From contig CM067343.1 of the NCBI GenBank assembly GCA_034190875.2, positions 25,170,277 through 25,234,276 on the forward strand: DNA of 64,000 bases, written 5' to 3'. A program made the translations under genes and the position numbers. The notes beneath the pieces are model-generated. The model had not been told where the DNA came from. It was given only the letters and a program-made list of their open reading frames with translations, and searched no databases. The DNA is from Urechis unicinctus. Lineage: Eukaryota > Annelida > Polychaeta > Xenopneusta > Urechidae. Below, piece after piece: positions 25,301 through 38,869 of the stretch. Every line of letters begins with the position of its first letter. The stretch's first letter is position 1.

Positions 25301-27210
25301 TTTCCCGTCCCTCCAGAAAGGTCAGCGACGGCAGGTGTTTGTGGCTGGGTATTCTGTCATATCCTACCTGATAGGGCTTACCATGGTGACAAGGGTGAGT
25401 TATTAGCTTCATATTTTCATATAACATACTAGTAGGACACCCTGGGTTGCCCGAGAACTTAATCCCCATAATGAAACTACCATGTAATGCATTGCAGTCA
25501 TACTGTTCATGCTCTAATCTGTGTCAGTACCGTTTAGAGTATGCCCATTATGATTGTGACTTCATTATATAGCCCTGCGACTTCAGATAATCTCGTAGGT
25601 CGACCCACCAGCTTACGACATTCAGCATGAAGTGTCACTTCATGCAAACCTCCTTGAACACACCCTATTGATTATGATCGAAAACAGACAGACAGACACA
25701 TTGCCAATTATGGATTAAGATCGAGCCTTCGGACGCTCGGAATCGTAACCTAAATATTGGGCAGTCCGTGTTTAAAGCCTTTGCATCCTTTTACACTTGG
25801 ATTATTTGTGTTGGTCAGGGAGGGATGTACGTCTTCCAACTCTTCGATTATTACAGCGCCAGCGGGATGGCACTTCTCTGGGTCTGCCTCTTCGAATGTG
25901 TTGCCATTGCGTGGGTCTACGGTAAGTCTTTTTGTTCCATTCTCCCTGTTTGAAGTGTTGATGGAACCTGACATAATCCGATGTATCAATTAGGGTGGAT
26001 ACATTAATGGCATTACGTGCCATCCAAAAGGCTCCCTCGGTGTGGATTGATATACATATATATATATCATGGGTTTAATTGATGCATGTTACGAAAGGAA
26101 ACTCTTTGTTTGCATCAACGTTCATTTAATCATGGATCAAGTTTATCAATGTAATAAATCTGCACAGGCGGTGACCGTTTCTATGACAACATCGCCATGA
26201 TGATTGGCTACAAGATCAATCCATGGTTACGTTTCTGTTGGTCTTACGTCACGCCGTGCGTTTGTTCGGTAAGTTTAATATGCATGGTATGCCGATAAAG
26301 TCATAACGTCGAAACCTGTCGTTGCAATTCCGCCTTAACAATCATATTTCAAGCAATTCATTTATGTATTAATTGATCAACAAATTGGTTATCATGCTGG
26401 AGATCATAAAGCCATAACGCTTCAGTATATTCAGTATTCGTGTGCATAAAATAGTACTGTATTGTTGTGTTGGGAACGTTGCAGTGCGCGATTCAAGGGC
26501 GTTTTAATTCAGATTTTCTTATGTTTTCAGGGTATATTGTTGTTCATGTGGGTAAAATTCACACCTCTAACATACAACCGGACGTACGAATATCCCGAAT
26601 GGGCATTGGCTCTCGGAATGTGTATGGCTTTCTCGTCCATGCTCTGCATACCTGGATATATTTTCATCGTCTTTCTTATCACTCCGGGAACACTACGACA
26701 GGTGAGTATATTTTACCTCAATCAAATGAGGTATGCTAGGCGGGTCTCGTGCACTTGAAGATGGTAGTCGGCTTTTCATTAGTAACCCTTTGTTAAAATG
26801 CGCTATCATCCGAAATTGATGTTTTTTCTTTGTGGTTTTTCTGTTTTAAACCTTACAAGTGAGAAAGTCAATAAAACATTTTGTAAAAACCAACCTCATA
26901 TGCTAACAAGGGTTATAACTGAATAGTGTCCCATCCTTATCAGCGATTACATTTGTTTAGTAGCATCTTAACTCGTTCACATTATCAATCCACCTTTCTC
27001 TCCATCCAGCGCTGGGATCATCTGTCAACTCCTATTTTGATCCCATCGCGGATCCCAGATCACTGGCCTGATCATGGGGAACTATGTGCGGCTTCCCATC
27101 ATGCTCATCAAGTGACCAGGAACGGTTCCTATTGCATCTCGGCATTCTACATCCCTCCTCGGTCCAACACCAGTGACGTCACCATCACCAAACTTCAGTC
27201 TGTTCCCTGA
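19386..27210 (+). CDS. SLC6 transporter, copy 2 (14 exons)
   Basis: Second gene of the array, closest to copy 1 in both exons and introns. Exons: 19386-19575, 19826-19957, 20242-20386, 20947-21045, 22744-22876, 23074-23208, 23924-24027, 24355-24479, 24577-24689, 25260-25394, 25819-25921, 26168-26268, 26531-26701, 27010-27210; total 1887 nt, 628 residues. Exon 1 is 12 nt shorter than copy 1 (N-terminus [20 protein letters not shown]). Exon 9 ends in CAA rather than CAG, so the donor has A at -1 but keeps GTAATG. TM6 reads [13 protein letters not shown] as in copy 1. Exon 12 ends VCS rather than VCA. All Na+/Cl- ligand motifs (GLGN, FFLE, TQIFFSY, NSCTS, LDSQ) are intact. Expected role: Na+/Cl--driven uptake of a GABA- or taurine-like solute. 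Confidence 0.93.
21275..21380 (+). repeat. ATC/CAT microsatellite in gene 2 intron 4
   Basis: Counterpart of the tract in gene 1 intron 4, with a different arrangement of interruptions. A 12-C homopolymer (22498-22509) lies further on in the same intron. Confidence 0.85.
23391..23418 (+). repeat. CATC/GTC microsatellite in gene 2 intron 6
   Basis: Runs of CATCATCATC then GTCGTCGTCGTCGTC. Gene 1 has a much shorter version at the same place, so this is a recent expansion in copy 2. Confidence 0.75.
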
Positions 27211-28180
27211 CCATTAAAAGTTTTGCTCAAATCGCAATTGTCTCGGAGAGCTGAATATATAATTTTTTAACAATATATTATTGTTAATTAAATTTGCTAT
27301 GTTCACTGATTACATTCAGGTAATCGTGTCGACATTCGTGACAGCGTTGGTCTTAAGTCAATTTTGACAACGTTGTTTGATTATGGCGATAAAATAACTG
27401 GCTGAAATTTTTTGTAATATTGTCTTATTGATTTTCAAGTGTTTGGTGAAAAACTAATGGCTACTATCTTAATGTCTCCAGTGCCTTTGCTTTACCTTAA
27501 ATACCATATTTTTCCTCGTTTATGAAAGATTTCTGATGCTTTAATCTGTGAACCACTGTTAAAATGAAGACGTTATATGGGGCTGCATCCAAAAAAATAT
27601 GTTAAATGTTTAGCTTAAGATTTGTCTCAAGACTGTCACATATATTCTCAATGATTGTTAGAAAAGCCTGACAGCTTTCTTACGCCGAAAGAGTATTGCT
27701 GTAGGTGTGAACTAATGCTAGGGTACTATTGTTGGAAGGTTAACATGAATCGGGGATAAAGTCAAAACTACTGAGTGGCGGCCATTGGCAAGTGATCATT
27801 GCCGGGTGGGTTGACACAGCAAACCGGGCTCGTCTGAAAATTTGACAGCCTCCTATTTGAAGAAAACAAACCAACTATTCTATATTACATAAACACCAGA
27901 CATTCCGTAACTCTTTCTGAGAGTGTACTAGCCGCTGCAAATGTGAAGCATCGTTTATATCTGTTATGCTATCTTAAAAGTATCTACCTTGTGTTGAGGA
28001 AGGAAGCTGTGACGCTGTGAGCTTGTGAACGTAGCAGGTCCATAAGTAATTGGGTCTATACAACAATCACATTCATCTATTATGAAGCTATGTGGATGGA
28101 TGGCATCATGCGATGACTGAACTAAGACACAATGAGCTTGCTTCCGGATATAATGACTCCGATTTAGGTAAGTTGAATTT
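27211..28180. other. 3' flank of gene 2
   Basis: No gene. Collinear with the gene 1 flank. An ATTAAA lies 2 nt past the stop (27213-27218) and another at 27287-27292; the second is shared with gene 1 and is the better poly(A) candidate. Confidence 0.6.
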
Positions 28181-28295
28181 GGACATCTAGAACACCGACG
28201 GGCATCTAGAACAAAATATGGACGGGCATTTAGAACGCATTTAGAACAAAATATGAACGGGTTTTTTAGAACAAAATATGGACGGGCATCTAGAA
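28181..28295 (+). repeat. 24-bp minisatellite, short decayed version
   Basis: About four to five damaged units of the array found after gene 1, with deletions inside units (for example near 28227-28247). Confidence 0.85.
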
Positions 28296-29100
28296 GAAAA
28301 ATATAATTTATGTATTTTTGTAAAATCTGAAGTCGTCACTGATTTACTCATCTTGTATAATGTATCAAATCAAGCAATGTTACAGAAAAAGCTATTGATG
28401 AAATATTTTGTTTAAATATAATTTGTGTTAAAACAGTACTGTGGTTATTACAGGACATTTCAAATACATGTGTTACCACTCTATTGTTTATGAATATTCA
28501 TAAAGGGTCAGCCAACCCTACCACTACGCCCTTGTTAGACAGATAACAAATTGTGGCAATACAAAAAGATAAATCAACCAAACTTTAACCACAGCAGGAT
28601 AATGATATCGAATAGATGATAACTATTGGAATGATTAAGCGTGCATTTAAAGACTGGCCATCGTGAAGCATATATACTATTCATAGAGCTGATATAAATA
28701 GCTTCACAATCAGTTTCATGGCTGGTAAAACACTTGCTGGAGGTAGAATAATTGAGTGTGTGTTTTTTCCGTCTGACGTCCCCTCCTTGCTAAACTTGGA
28801 ATTCGTCTTAACAGAGGTTATATATTATCAAAAGAAGCAAATCAACTAAATCATACATTTATTTATGTGATCAATACTCCGCCAATGTTGCCGGTCGACA
28901 TTGTATTACTCGAGCCACAACACGCGTCGTTCGACTGAAGCTTACCAGTACTATACACATTGGACGGTAAGATGATTACTGCCGGTTGTTTGTACCACGT
29001 TATCGTGACACCAAAACAGTTTGAATCTGACATGTCCATTCAGTTGGCTAGAACAACTCACTGAAGTATACCATAAAATATGTGACAGGAATCAAGATTC
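28296..29100. other. Spacer 2-3, uninserted arrangement
   Basis: Starts with the same AATCTGAAGTCGTCACTGA flank that precedes block A after genes 1 and 3, but continues into unrelated unique sequence. No gene seen. The part from about 28880 resembles 57340-57440, upstream of the intact small membrane-protein gene. Confidence 0.55.
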
Positions 29101-29660
29101 GGTATTAAATCCACAGAGAGTTTTCGAACTAACTGGGGATGGCTGGTAGAGCCGACATATATATATATATATATATATAGATATATATATATAGATAGAG
29201 AGATATAGATAGATATATATAGAGATATATATCCAGATAGAGAGAGAGAGATAGAGAGAGATATCTCTAGATATATCTAGAGAGAGATCTATCTATAGAG
29301 AGAGATATCTCTAGATAGAGAGAGAGAGATCTATAGATATATCTCTAGATCTCTCTCTCTCTCTATATCTCTCTATATATATATATATCTCTCTATATCT
29401 CTCTATCTCTATATACATATATACATACCTACACATATATACAGATATATATATATACATCTATATATATATATAAGTATAAATATATAAATATATTTTT
29501 TTTATACATATATATTTAAATATCAACATATATAAATAGGAATATATATATAAATATATATATATTTTAAATATATATATATATTTTATGTACATATATA
29601 CTACAAACTTTATTGGAAATGGAGGTTTCAAGAGGGTGTACTTGCAATGTGTTGTTTACA
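29101..29660 (+). pseudogene. Wrecked copy of the small membrane-protein gene
   Basis: The left part (ATCAAGATTC ... CGAACTA ... GATGGCTGGT, about 29089-29147) matches the start of the intact gene at 57631-57680. The right part (ATGTACATATATACTACAAA then CTTTATTGGAAATGG, about 29589-29624) matches its last codons at 57861-57896. The 3' flank also matches (ACTTG-CAATGTG-TGTTTA). The codons between are gone, replaced by about 430 bp of TA/GA dinucleotide sequence, and the stop codon is lost. It therefore cannot encode the protein. Confidence 0.6.
29156..29588 (+). repeat. TA/GA dinucleotide low-complexity tract
   Basis: Alternating TA runs merging into GATA/GAGA and then CTCT/TATC sequence. 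The centre (about 29230-29360) is rich in self-complementary pieces such as GAGATATCTCTAGATA, so it could form hairpins. It sits inside the pseudogene described over this interval. Confidence 0.93.
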
Positions 29661-30157
29661 AAATGTACTCGAAACTATATAAACCGTTTTATGTATTTAT
29701 TTGAAGTAAATTGCACCACAAAGTCTTGGAAATTAGAAAGAAAATGAAGCGTTATGAGACTTTGGGGTGTTGATGTGGCGAAATGTTCAAATTAAATAAT
29801 ATACAGAGAAGTTGATTTGAAAACTGTACATGTTTCAGATTTTTCATGGGTTCAGCCGCGGATGTTATGGAGTCTAGTTACACGCATTATGAACCACACA
29901 GCGTGACAGGCTTTGCAATGCAGCCACTTGTAACCGACAGCTTTCTTTCATACAGGTTTTTGATAGGATCTTGTCAAACAGTGCTGTGTATTGCACAAAC
30001 TAATGGACATGAGTGATAACTTATAACGTATTCTCTAATTCCATGTTTCCCTCAGTGCTATTATATCTTTACCAGGCGTCTGTGTGCTGTGTATTTATTT
30101 CATTTTGATCCTGCCTGCCATTATTTCGTTAACAGGCGTATGTGTGATCTGCACCTG
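29661..30157. other. Spacer 2-3, right part
   Basis: Unique sequence without a recognisable gene. It ends at the point (GGTTTGGAAA) where the conserved upstream region of genes 2-4 begins. Confidence 0.5.
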
Positions 30158-30996
30158 GTTTGGAAAATTTCCTGATTTTCTCTTGATTTCGTATCGTATC
30201 AGTAAATTCGTTCATATTCTGCCATAGAACAGACACGCACAAAGGCTAACAGATATGTCGGTGGCCCACCCTGGAATTATATATGATGGTTTTAAGTCGT
30301 ACTGATCAAATCCCCTTTACTAAGGTTATCATAATGTTGGTCATTTAAACGTTGGAATCGCGTTCTAAAAGGGATATTATAATCCACAACCACATTAGTT
30401 CCGTTCTCTGGCTGTAAAAAGATCGTATATTTTCTAGATATGGATTATTTTGCTTATACCTCTGGTTAGGTTCTAGTCGTTATCTGTTGGTGACTGGAGT
30501 CCTGTCACTGTTGATCACATGTTGTTACTTAGCCACATACAAAAAAATATGCATTCATACCTCATTTCATTCACAGTACAAACATTCATTCGCAAGCCAT
30601 ACGCACTAATACATCCATGCCTGTACTTACGCCTGATTAAGGTAAGCAGCGCTAGACATCTTTTTCACAGACAAACGCTCGTGATGCCATCATATAGTTT
30701 ATTAATGTAAAACACACGTACATACGAACCCGCATGCCAGCACACTCTCAACCCAGCAACTGACATCATTTGTTTACTTATTGTCCCGTTCCATGTATCG
30801 ATTGAAGCAGGTGCGGGTAAATACTAAATCAATCTTTATTCAGCCCTGGTGTATTGTCTTTCCAAAGAGTGGGCGTTATTCACATTCTCTGGATAAATGA
30901 CAAACCTGCACCCTTTCCATGTATCGATTGATTCAGGTGCAGGTAAAGACTAAATCAATCTTTATTCAGTCCTGGTGTATTCGGTTCGGTTCACAC
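30158..30996 (+). promoter_or_regulatory. Conserved upstream region of gene 3
   Basis: Shares the TATATATG block (30278-30285) with genes 2 and 4, plus a 250-bp block (about 30510-30780) shared only with gene 4 (48050-48300). The leader occurs twice in tandem: a degraded copy at about 30792-30860 and the one joined to the gene at 30919-30996. The upstream ATG at 30919 is in frame with the main start at 30997. Confidence 0.45.
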
Positions 30997-33900
30997 ATGA
31001 CTATGGAAGACCCCGTGGTTACAAAAAATTACGATGCTGACGTATGTTTGTCACAAAACTCCAATGGAGTTGATGATAATCAAGCTCGTGATCAATGGGG
31101 AAACAAGTTGGACTTCATTCTCAGTGCTGTTGGATTTGCCGTCGGTCTTGGAAACGTCTGGCGGTTTCCATACCTGTGTTACAAGAATGGAGGAGGTGAG
31201 TTGCGATGGCTATTTGTATACAGGTGTGATTGGCTTATAGTTGAATTATAAGTATTTCAATTTATATGTACTTGCATTACAACAAGACGTGACTTAAGTA
31301 CTGTTTTTAAACTGAAAGTGAGTAAATCGTTAAACAAATTGCGAATCGTGAATTAATTAAATGGTTCGTTTAATGTGTATAATTTTGTGGCTCGTGCACA
31401 TAGCGAATTATTTACATTAACTTTGAATCAAGCAAATGTGTTATTGTTTCTCTCCAGGTGCGTTCTTTATCCCATACTTGATCTGTCTGGTCTGCGGAGG
31501 AGTACCAGTGTTCTTCTTGGAGGTAGCTCTTGGACAGTACACCAGTCAAGGGGGTCTTGGAGCTTGGAAAATATGCCCAATGTTTATTGGTAGGATGAAT
31601 GAATTCTTTCAAACTGATCACCCCTAGGCCAAGGACTTTTACCGTTTAACATGATTGTTTGCAGTGGATGAATTGCGCGTATTGATACACAGATCATAAT
31701 AGTTATTTTGGCTTTGTCTTTTCGTTCTTGGGCATATATGAAAAAGACCCAAAATGCCCAATATTCACAATTACTTTGTCCCGTTTTAGAACCTGGCATC
31801 ATTGTCAATACAACTTTATCCTACTCATCAATTGGTCTATCCAACATGTTCAATATACCTTTGTATCGTTCAGGTATTGGTCTCGCCACTACGTTGATTG
31901 TGTTCCTGTTAAACATCTACTACGTCGTCGTAGCCGCGTGGGATCTCTACTATTTTGTCCATGTCTTCAACACAGTTCTTCCCTGGTCTCACTGCAACAA
32001 TTCGTGGAATACTGACAGGTTATATCAATTTTTCAGCTTGTTAATTCTTAATATGTCACATATTAAATACAACAGGGTTTATCTTATTGTTTTGCAATGA
32101 TTATGCTCTCCTGCTTCATACAATCTGGGGCGCCACTGTACAAGTGCATGACGGGTTGTCAAAAGGTTTTACATACCAAAATCCTGTTATTAAATCTACA
32201 ACAGTAATTCAATATAAACACATCTATAACTCTACCTCATGTCAGCGTGCATTCACTCGATGTGCAAGCAGCTTATTTGAGTACACGCATCTTTCTGAAA
32301 CAGGCCCATGAAATCACTTAGGGGTGCTTTTTTGAAGGTCCTTTGCTGCGGTGCGGTATATATTCCAGCTTCATATATATGTGACAATTTCTATTTATAT
32401 ATTTAATAAAGCAACATTATACCCGCAATACGATACGACAATATGCAATCCACTTACTAAATTATTAGTAATTTTTCATTAATTATGTCAATATGTTTAG
32501 GTAGATGTAGCGGAACAGTATTTTGCAAAACTCTTATCAATTAGCACCGTTTTGTCGCTCCTTGTCTGATAAAAGGCATTTAAAAGTATTAGGATACATG
32601 GCAGCTTCTAATCGTGTCCATTCCATGTCAGACAATTGGGATTTTTCCTGCCTTGTTGTAACAGATGCTGGACACCATTCGGAGCAGATGTTAACCAGAG
32701 CGCGGAGATGTACAACACGACAGGAAGCGGAGGACATGTTGATCCCGTTGTCGAGTTCTGGGAGTAAGTGCTTATGGTGCTTAATAAGTTGAGAGATAAC
32801 GCTTAAATGCTTGTGAATCGGATATTGCGTGTTTGAGAATGGGTGTTACGATGGGCTAATACCATGACTTCCCGATAAGGAACACGTAACAAGATTAACG
32901 TTTAGTAAACAAAACACTTTTGTGAAAACCCATGATAAAGTACTTGCAAGGTATGATTGATATAGGCGCCTCCATAGTCTTGCCATTTTAAAGCTGCGCT
33001 GCTCGGTTAGGGACTCAAATCGACAAGATAGTAAGGAGATTTTGAGACACAGTCGCAGCTATTGCACGGCTTGCCTACGATATGAGAAAAAGACCAAGCT
33101 TTTTCGCGAGCTCTGATTGGTTTTAACCATGACCTTCTAAATCTCGCCTAGTGGTTTAAAGAGACATTGGTCCTCATCACCCCACCCCACCCCTCCACCC
33201 ACCCCCTAGCGGCTGGTCAGGCGACTATTCGGGGACAACCTCATTGCTATGGGTTGGGACTCGAGTCTCTGGCAGACGGGATCCTGGTTGTTCAGTGGAT
33301 CAGCCTTTACGAGGGCCTAATCCGCAGCACACTGGATTTCACCTGGTCGAGAGGATGGTATGGCCTCGCCCAGTCAATCAGCAGGTGGTGACTAGGCCTG
33401 TAAGAAAATCATTTCTACCTTCATATTTATGATTTCTATTCGCACTGATCCCCAACCCCCTCATATATCCTACGAGGCAGCTGTATAATCAGGTCACCTT
33501 GTATATGAATTTTTACCCCACCTTTGTGGTCATCATATAATTTGGTGTGCCGTAAAATCCTACTCTTACTTTCTCTCTTACTCCACAGCTGCCCGGTTTC
33601 CCTATTCATTTCAACTTGAATGCTGGTTCGAACAATATGCCAATGGTAATCTCTGTACTAACGTGTTGAACCAACGAGAGTTAAATGTTTTAGGAACAAG
33701 ATTCTTGAGATTTCCCCTGGGGTGGACCATCCTGACGGCATTGTATGGCAGCTGGCAGTGGCTCTCTTTGTGGCTTGGCTGGTCTGCTACTTATGCGTGT
33801 TTAAAGGCGTCAAATGGACGGGAAAGGTAAGCAGCTTAACTACATACCATACGAAATCATTTTGTTTACATGTCATTGGGGACAAAGAAGATCGGATCTT

Positions 33901-36900
33901 AGTGTCATGGTTTTCGAACGAGAACTTTCGTATCGCTCGAAAGATGACCGAAATTCTTTCATGTGACGCTCGTATCATTTGTCATTATGTGCATACGGGT
34001 CGTCTGTGATTTCCATTCAACAGGTGGTGTACTTCACGGCGCTCTTCCCATACGTCATGCTCACAATACTTCTCGTACGTGGAGTGACGCTAGATGGCGC
34101 TGCTGATGGCATAATATTTTATCTGAAACCTGACTTTTCACGCCTTGCAGTCGCTCAGGTAAATATCTTATTTAACTTTTGCCGGAGGAAGAACGCGAAC
34201 TAGAAAACCGACAGGTGCCATGCTGGCGATGTCAACTTCAATAGCCCAACTACATCATTCATCGTCGTGGTCATCATTATCACCATCATCGTTATCATCG
34301 TTATGAATATAGTCAATGTCAATGCCAACATCTTTGTCGTCGGTTATTGCTTCATCATATAACTCGGCGTCGTTAAAAGCATCATCACCTGAATTGTAAT
34401 CACCGATTATCTCATTTGCCTTCTTGTTTTGACTTTGTCAATCGCAGAACGGCAAGCATTATTTATGCATTTCTGTATTGAGTCCTTAATGGTCCAACAT
34501 CGTCAGCTTTAAATGTGTTGATTGTGGATGATAAGTGCATCAATATCGCTCTGTGTATCTATCCAAGTTAATAACTTGTATATACCTATCGCTCTTTGAT
34601 GACACCGCGTTGTATAAGTTTTTCTTTATATGTGCCCAATTATGAAAGGTCTCAATCAATGTTTGCTTAGTTTTCATCAGGCGTTATTTTTATAAATGCA
34701 AATTTTAGATATCATCAATGTATGCTTCAAATAACCCATGTAATAATCTTGCGTGATAAGGACCTAATTACGATATGTCGACTTATGCATTTAGTGTCTT
34801 TTACTGTCATATTGTGTATTGTTCTCGTATTGCTCGGTGTGTGGAACAGCCGTGGATTGACGCGGGTACCCAGGTATTCTTCTCCTATGCTGTAGCTTTA
34901 AGTGCTTTGATTGGCCTGGGAAGCTACAACAAATTCACAAACAATTGTTACAGGTGATTGAGAAACTTGCAAGTTCAGCGTTTACGTCATTTCACACAGT
35001 GAAGAGTGTTCGTAGTTCAAACCAATTGAAACTAGTGATACTATTATAACCCATGTTCTGGTGACCATGGTTTTGTAATGCCAAATGTGTAGTATGTCCA
35101 CAGCGTATTAATATCCATAACATAAAAGAAACAATTATGTCGAGTGACGCAATGTTGACCTTAGTTAGCATATATGTTTGGTTGACCATTTGTGAGTGGT
35201 GCCCAATTAGCACCTTCCAAATCAAACTCCACACTGAGCCGTGTTTCATCCCTTGTTATGTATGATGTTTCCGTCTACAGGGATTGCATCATCATCTCTT
35301 TCGTCAACAGCTGTACCAGTGTGTATGCCGGCTTCGTCGTCTTTTCCGTGCTGGGCTTCATGGCCAAGGAACAAGGAGTGTCAGTAGCCGACGTGGCAGA
35401 ATCTGGTAGCAATATATATGAGACTGGACATTAATGATAACGTATGTATATTTTTATGGATTGTTGCGAAATTCAACTCTCCTCTTTTGTTCCATATTCA
35501 AGGCCCAGGGCTTGTCTTCATTGTTTACCCCAAAGCCGTCACTCAGATGCCTGGATCACATATATGGGCGGCGCTGTTTTTCATCATGATATTCCTCCTC
35601 TTCCTGGATAGTCAGGTAATACTTGTTTATAGTTGAATTCAGTGAGTCAATTAAAATCAATCAAGAAGTCATTTCATAAACCTTGGTGCAAATTGAACTA
35701 TTCTCAAAGACATAACATTGACCGTGGTCTAACAAAATATATTCGGGATATCATTACATATGCAGAAATCATTACAATTACCAAGATGCAAATACAGTTA
35801 TTCGAGAAATCTTTGCATTTACAGAGGCGAGAAAGGAAGTAAATGACTATATCATTGCAACTAAAGCCATTTAAAATATCGGTCCACTAACCAAGGTTCA
35901 ACTGCAATTGTTCAAGGTACAATACAAATAACCAAAGAGCAATGATCGTTTCTGAAGCTATCATAAAACTAACTGTGGAGCAGCTCAAATTATTCAGGTA
36001 TTAGTTAAAATATCCGGGGTAAACTTGCAGTAAATCACGAGATCATTTCATTAACCGAGATGCAATTGTAGTTATTATCGGGATCACAGCACTAACCGAT
36101 GTGCAATGGAAATCAATCAAGGTATTACAATTATGTAACCCTTCTACATCTTGAAACGTCCCAAATGTGCACGGGCAGTTATCGCTGGCAGAGACCTTCT
36201 TATGAAGTACAATTGTGCCAAACACATTTCAATTCAGTAAACTGGAACTAGTGCTTGCTGTTCAAGTTAGACAAGATTAACTTAGGTCATTCAGACAGAT
36301 GAGTGTATTTTGCCAGTATGTGTCAGTTTGTAGGCATGGAGGCCTTCATCACCGTGGTCATGGACCTTTTCCCGTCCCTCCAGAAAGGTCAGCGACGGCA
36401 GGTGTTTGTGGCTGGGTATTCTATCATATCCTACCTGATAGGGCTAATCATGGTGACCAGGGTGAGTTATCAGCATCATATTTTCATATAACATACTAGT
36501 AGGACACCTGAGGTTGCCCGAGAACTTAATCCCCATAATGACATCACTGTGTTCCCTCGCCTCTTTAGTCTCTGTCATGCTTACCTATACTATTCTCCGA
36601 AATGACCTCATCTGGTTCTTCTCTATGACCTCACTCAAGTCCCATGGTGAAACAAATTTTATTCCCTATGCTAACCCACCACAACCACCATGAGCCTGAT
36701 CCCCTCAGTTACTTCACTCTTACCTCGCCGTGATCCAACCCTGATCCTCACCATGGTAACCCATTCTAAGACCTGTTGTTGCTGACATCCTAATGACTAA
36801 CCTGTCCTGATTTCCTATCAATTATGGATTAAGATGGAGCCTTCCGACGCTTGGAATCGTAACCTAAATATCGGACAGTCTGTTCTTGAAGTTTTTGCCA

Positions 36901-38301
36901 TCTCTTACACTTGGATTATTTGTGTTGGTCAGGGAGGGATGTACGTCTTCCAGCTCTTTGATTATTACAGTGCCAGCGGGATGGCGCTTCTCTGGGTCTG
37001 CCTCTTTGAATGTGTTGCCATTGCGTGGGTCTACGGTAAGTCGTTTTTATTCCACTCTCTCTCTTGTTGATGGAACCTGACATAATCCGATATATCAATT
37101 AGAGGGAAGCATTAATGGCATTACGTGCCATCCAAAAGGCTCCCTCGCTGTGGATTGATTTATACAACATGGGTTTAATCGATGCATGTTACCAAAGGAA
37201 ACTCTTTGTTTGTATCGACGTTCATTTAATCATGGATCAAGTTTAACAATGTAATAATTCTGCACAGGCGGTAACCGTTTCTATGACAACATCGCCATGA
37301 TGATTGGCTACAAGATCAATCCATGGTTACGTTTCTGTTGGTCTTACGTCACGCCGTGTGTGTGTGCGGTAAGTTTATTATGCATGGTATGCCGATAAGG
37401 TCATAACGTCGTAACTTTTCGTTGCAATTCTGCCTTATAAATCATATTTCAAGCAATTTATTTATGTAATAATAGATCAACAAATTGGTTATCATGCTGG
37501 AGATCATAAAGCCACAACGCTTCAGTATATTCAGTATTCGTGTACATAAAAAAGTACTGCATTGTGTTGTCGGGAACGTTGCAGTGCGCGACTCAAGGGC
37601 GTTTTAATTCCGATTTTATAATGTTTTCAGGGTATATTGTTGTTCATGTGGGTAAAATTCACTCCTCTAACATACAACCGGACGTACGAATATCCCGAAT
37701 GGGCCTTGGCTCTCGGAATGTGTATGGCTTTCTCGTCCATGCTCTGCATACCTGCATATCTCTTTGTCGTCTTTCTAATCACCCCGGGAACACTACGACA
37801 GGTGAGTTGATTTTACCTCAATCAAATGAGGAATGTTAGGTGGATTTTGTGGACTTGAAGATGTAGTTGGCGTTTCATCAGTAACCCTTTGTTAAAATGC
37901 GCTATCATCCGAACTTTATGTGTGCCAACATTGTTTTCTGTTTTAAACCTTACAAGTGAGAAAGTCCATAAAATATTATGTGAAAACTAACCTCATATGC
38001 TAACAAGGTTTATCACTGAACCATAACTTATCAACGAGTCCATTTGTTTAGTGGCATCTTAACTCGCTCGCATTATCAATCCATCTTTCTCTCCATCCAG
38101 CGCTGGGATCATCTATCAACTCCTATTTTGATCCCATCACGGATCCCAGATCACTGGCCCGATCATGGGGAGCTGTGTGCCGCTTCCCACCATGCTCGTC
38201 AAGTGACCAGGAATGGTTCCTATTGCATTTCGGCATTCTATATCCCTCCTCGGTCGGACACCAATGACGTCACCATCACCAAACTTCAGCCTGTTCCCTG
38301 A
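30997..38301 (+). CDS. SLC6 transporter, copy 3 (14 exons)
   Basis: Third array member. Exons: 30997-31195, 31458-31589, 31874-32018, 32665-32763, 33694-33826, 34024-34158, 34850-34953, 35281-35405, 35503-35615, 36327-36461, 36933-37035, 37268-37368, 37631-37801, 38101-38301; total 1896 nt, 631 residues. Intact family motifs as in copy 1. Distinct residues: TM6 reads [13 protein letters not shown] (Leu-Ser where copies 1 and 2 have Phe-Gly), exon 6 ends RLAVAQ, exon 2 has VPVFFLE, and TM12 reads [10 protein letters not shown] as in copy 4, not [10 protein letters not shown] as in copies 1 and 2. Intron 3 is shortened and resembles that of copy 4. The N-terminus ([19 protein letters not shown]) is shared in outline with copy 4. 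Substrate unknown within the GABA/taurine-like branch. Confidence 0.93.
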
Positions 38302-38869
38302 CCATTATAAGTTGTGCTAAAATCACAATTGTCTCGCTATGATATCGGGGAGCTTAATATGTAATTTTTATTGATAGATTAATTTGCTATGTTCACTAAT
38401 TACAATCAGGTAATCGTGTCGACATTCGTGACAACGTTGGCCTTAAGTCAATTTTGACAATGCTCTTTTTTTCTTAGCGATAAAATAACTGGCTGAAATG
38501 ATTTGTAATATTGTCTTATTGATTTTCAAGGGTTTTGTGAAAAAAGCTAGTGTACTACTAGCTTAATGTCTCCAGTTTCTTTGCTATACCGAAATATTAT
38601 ATTTTACCTCGTTTATGAAGCTCTTTTTGCAAATGTGAAGCAACGTTGATATCTGTTCTGCTATCTTAAATGCATATACCTTGTCTTGAGGAAGGAAGCT
38701 GTGGCGCTGCTACCTTGTGATAGTAGGCGGTCCATAACTAATTGGATCTATGCAGCATTCACAAACTTCATGAGGCAATCATGTGTGAGTAGCATCATGC
38801 GATGACTGAACTAAGACACAATGAGCTTATTTCTGGATATAATGACTCCGATTTAGGTTATTTGACCTC
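38302..38869. other. 3' flank of gene 3
   Basis: Shortened version of the flank after genes 1 and 2; several hundred bases present there (for example 11640-12010) are missing. The ATTAAA seen after genes 1 and 2 is not conserved here. No gene. Confidence 0.6.
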
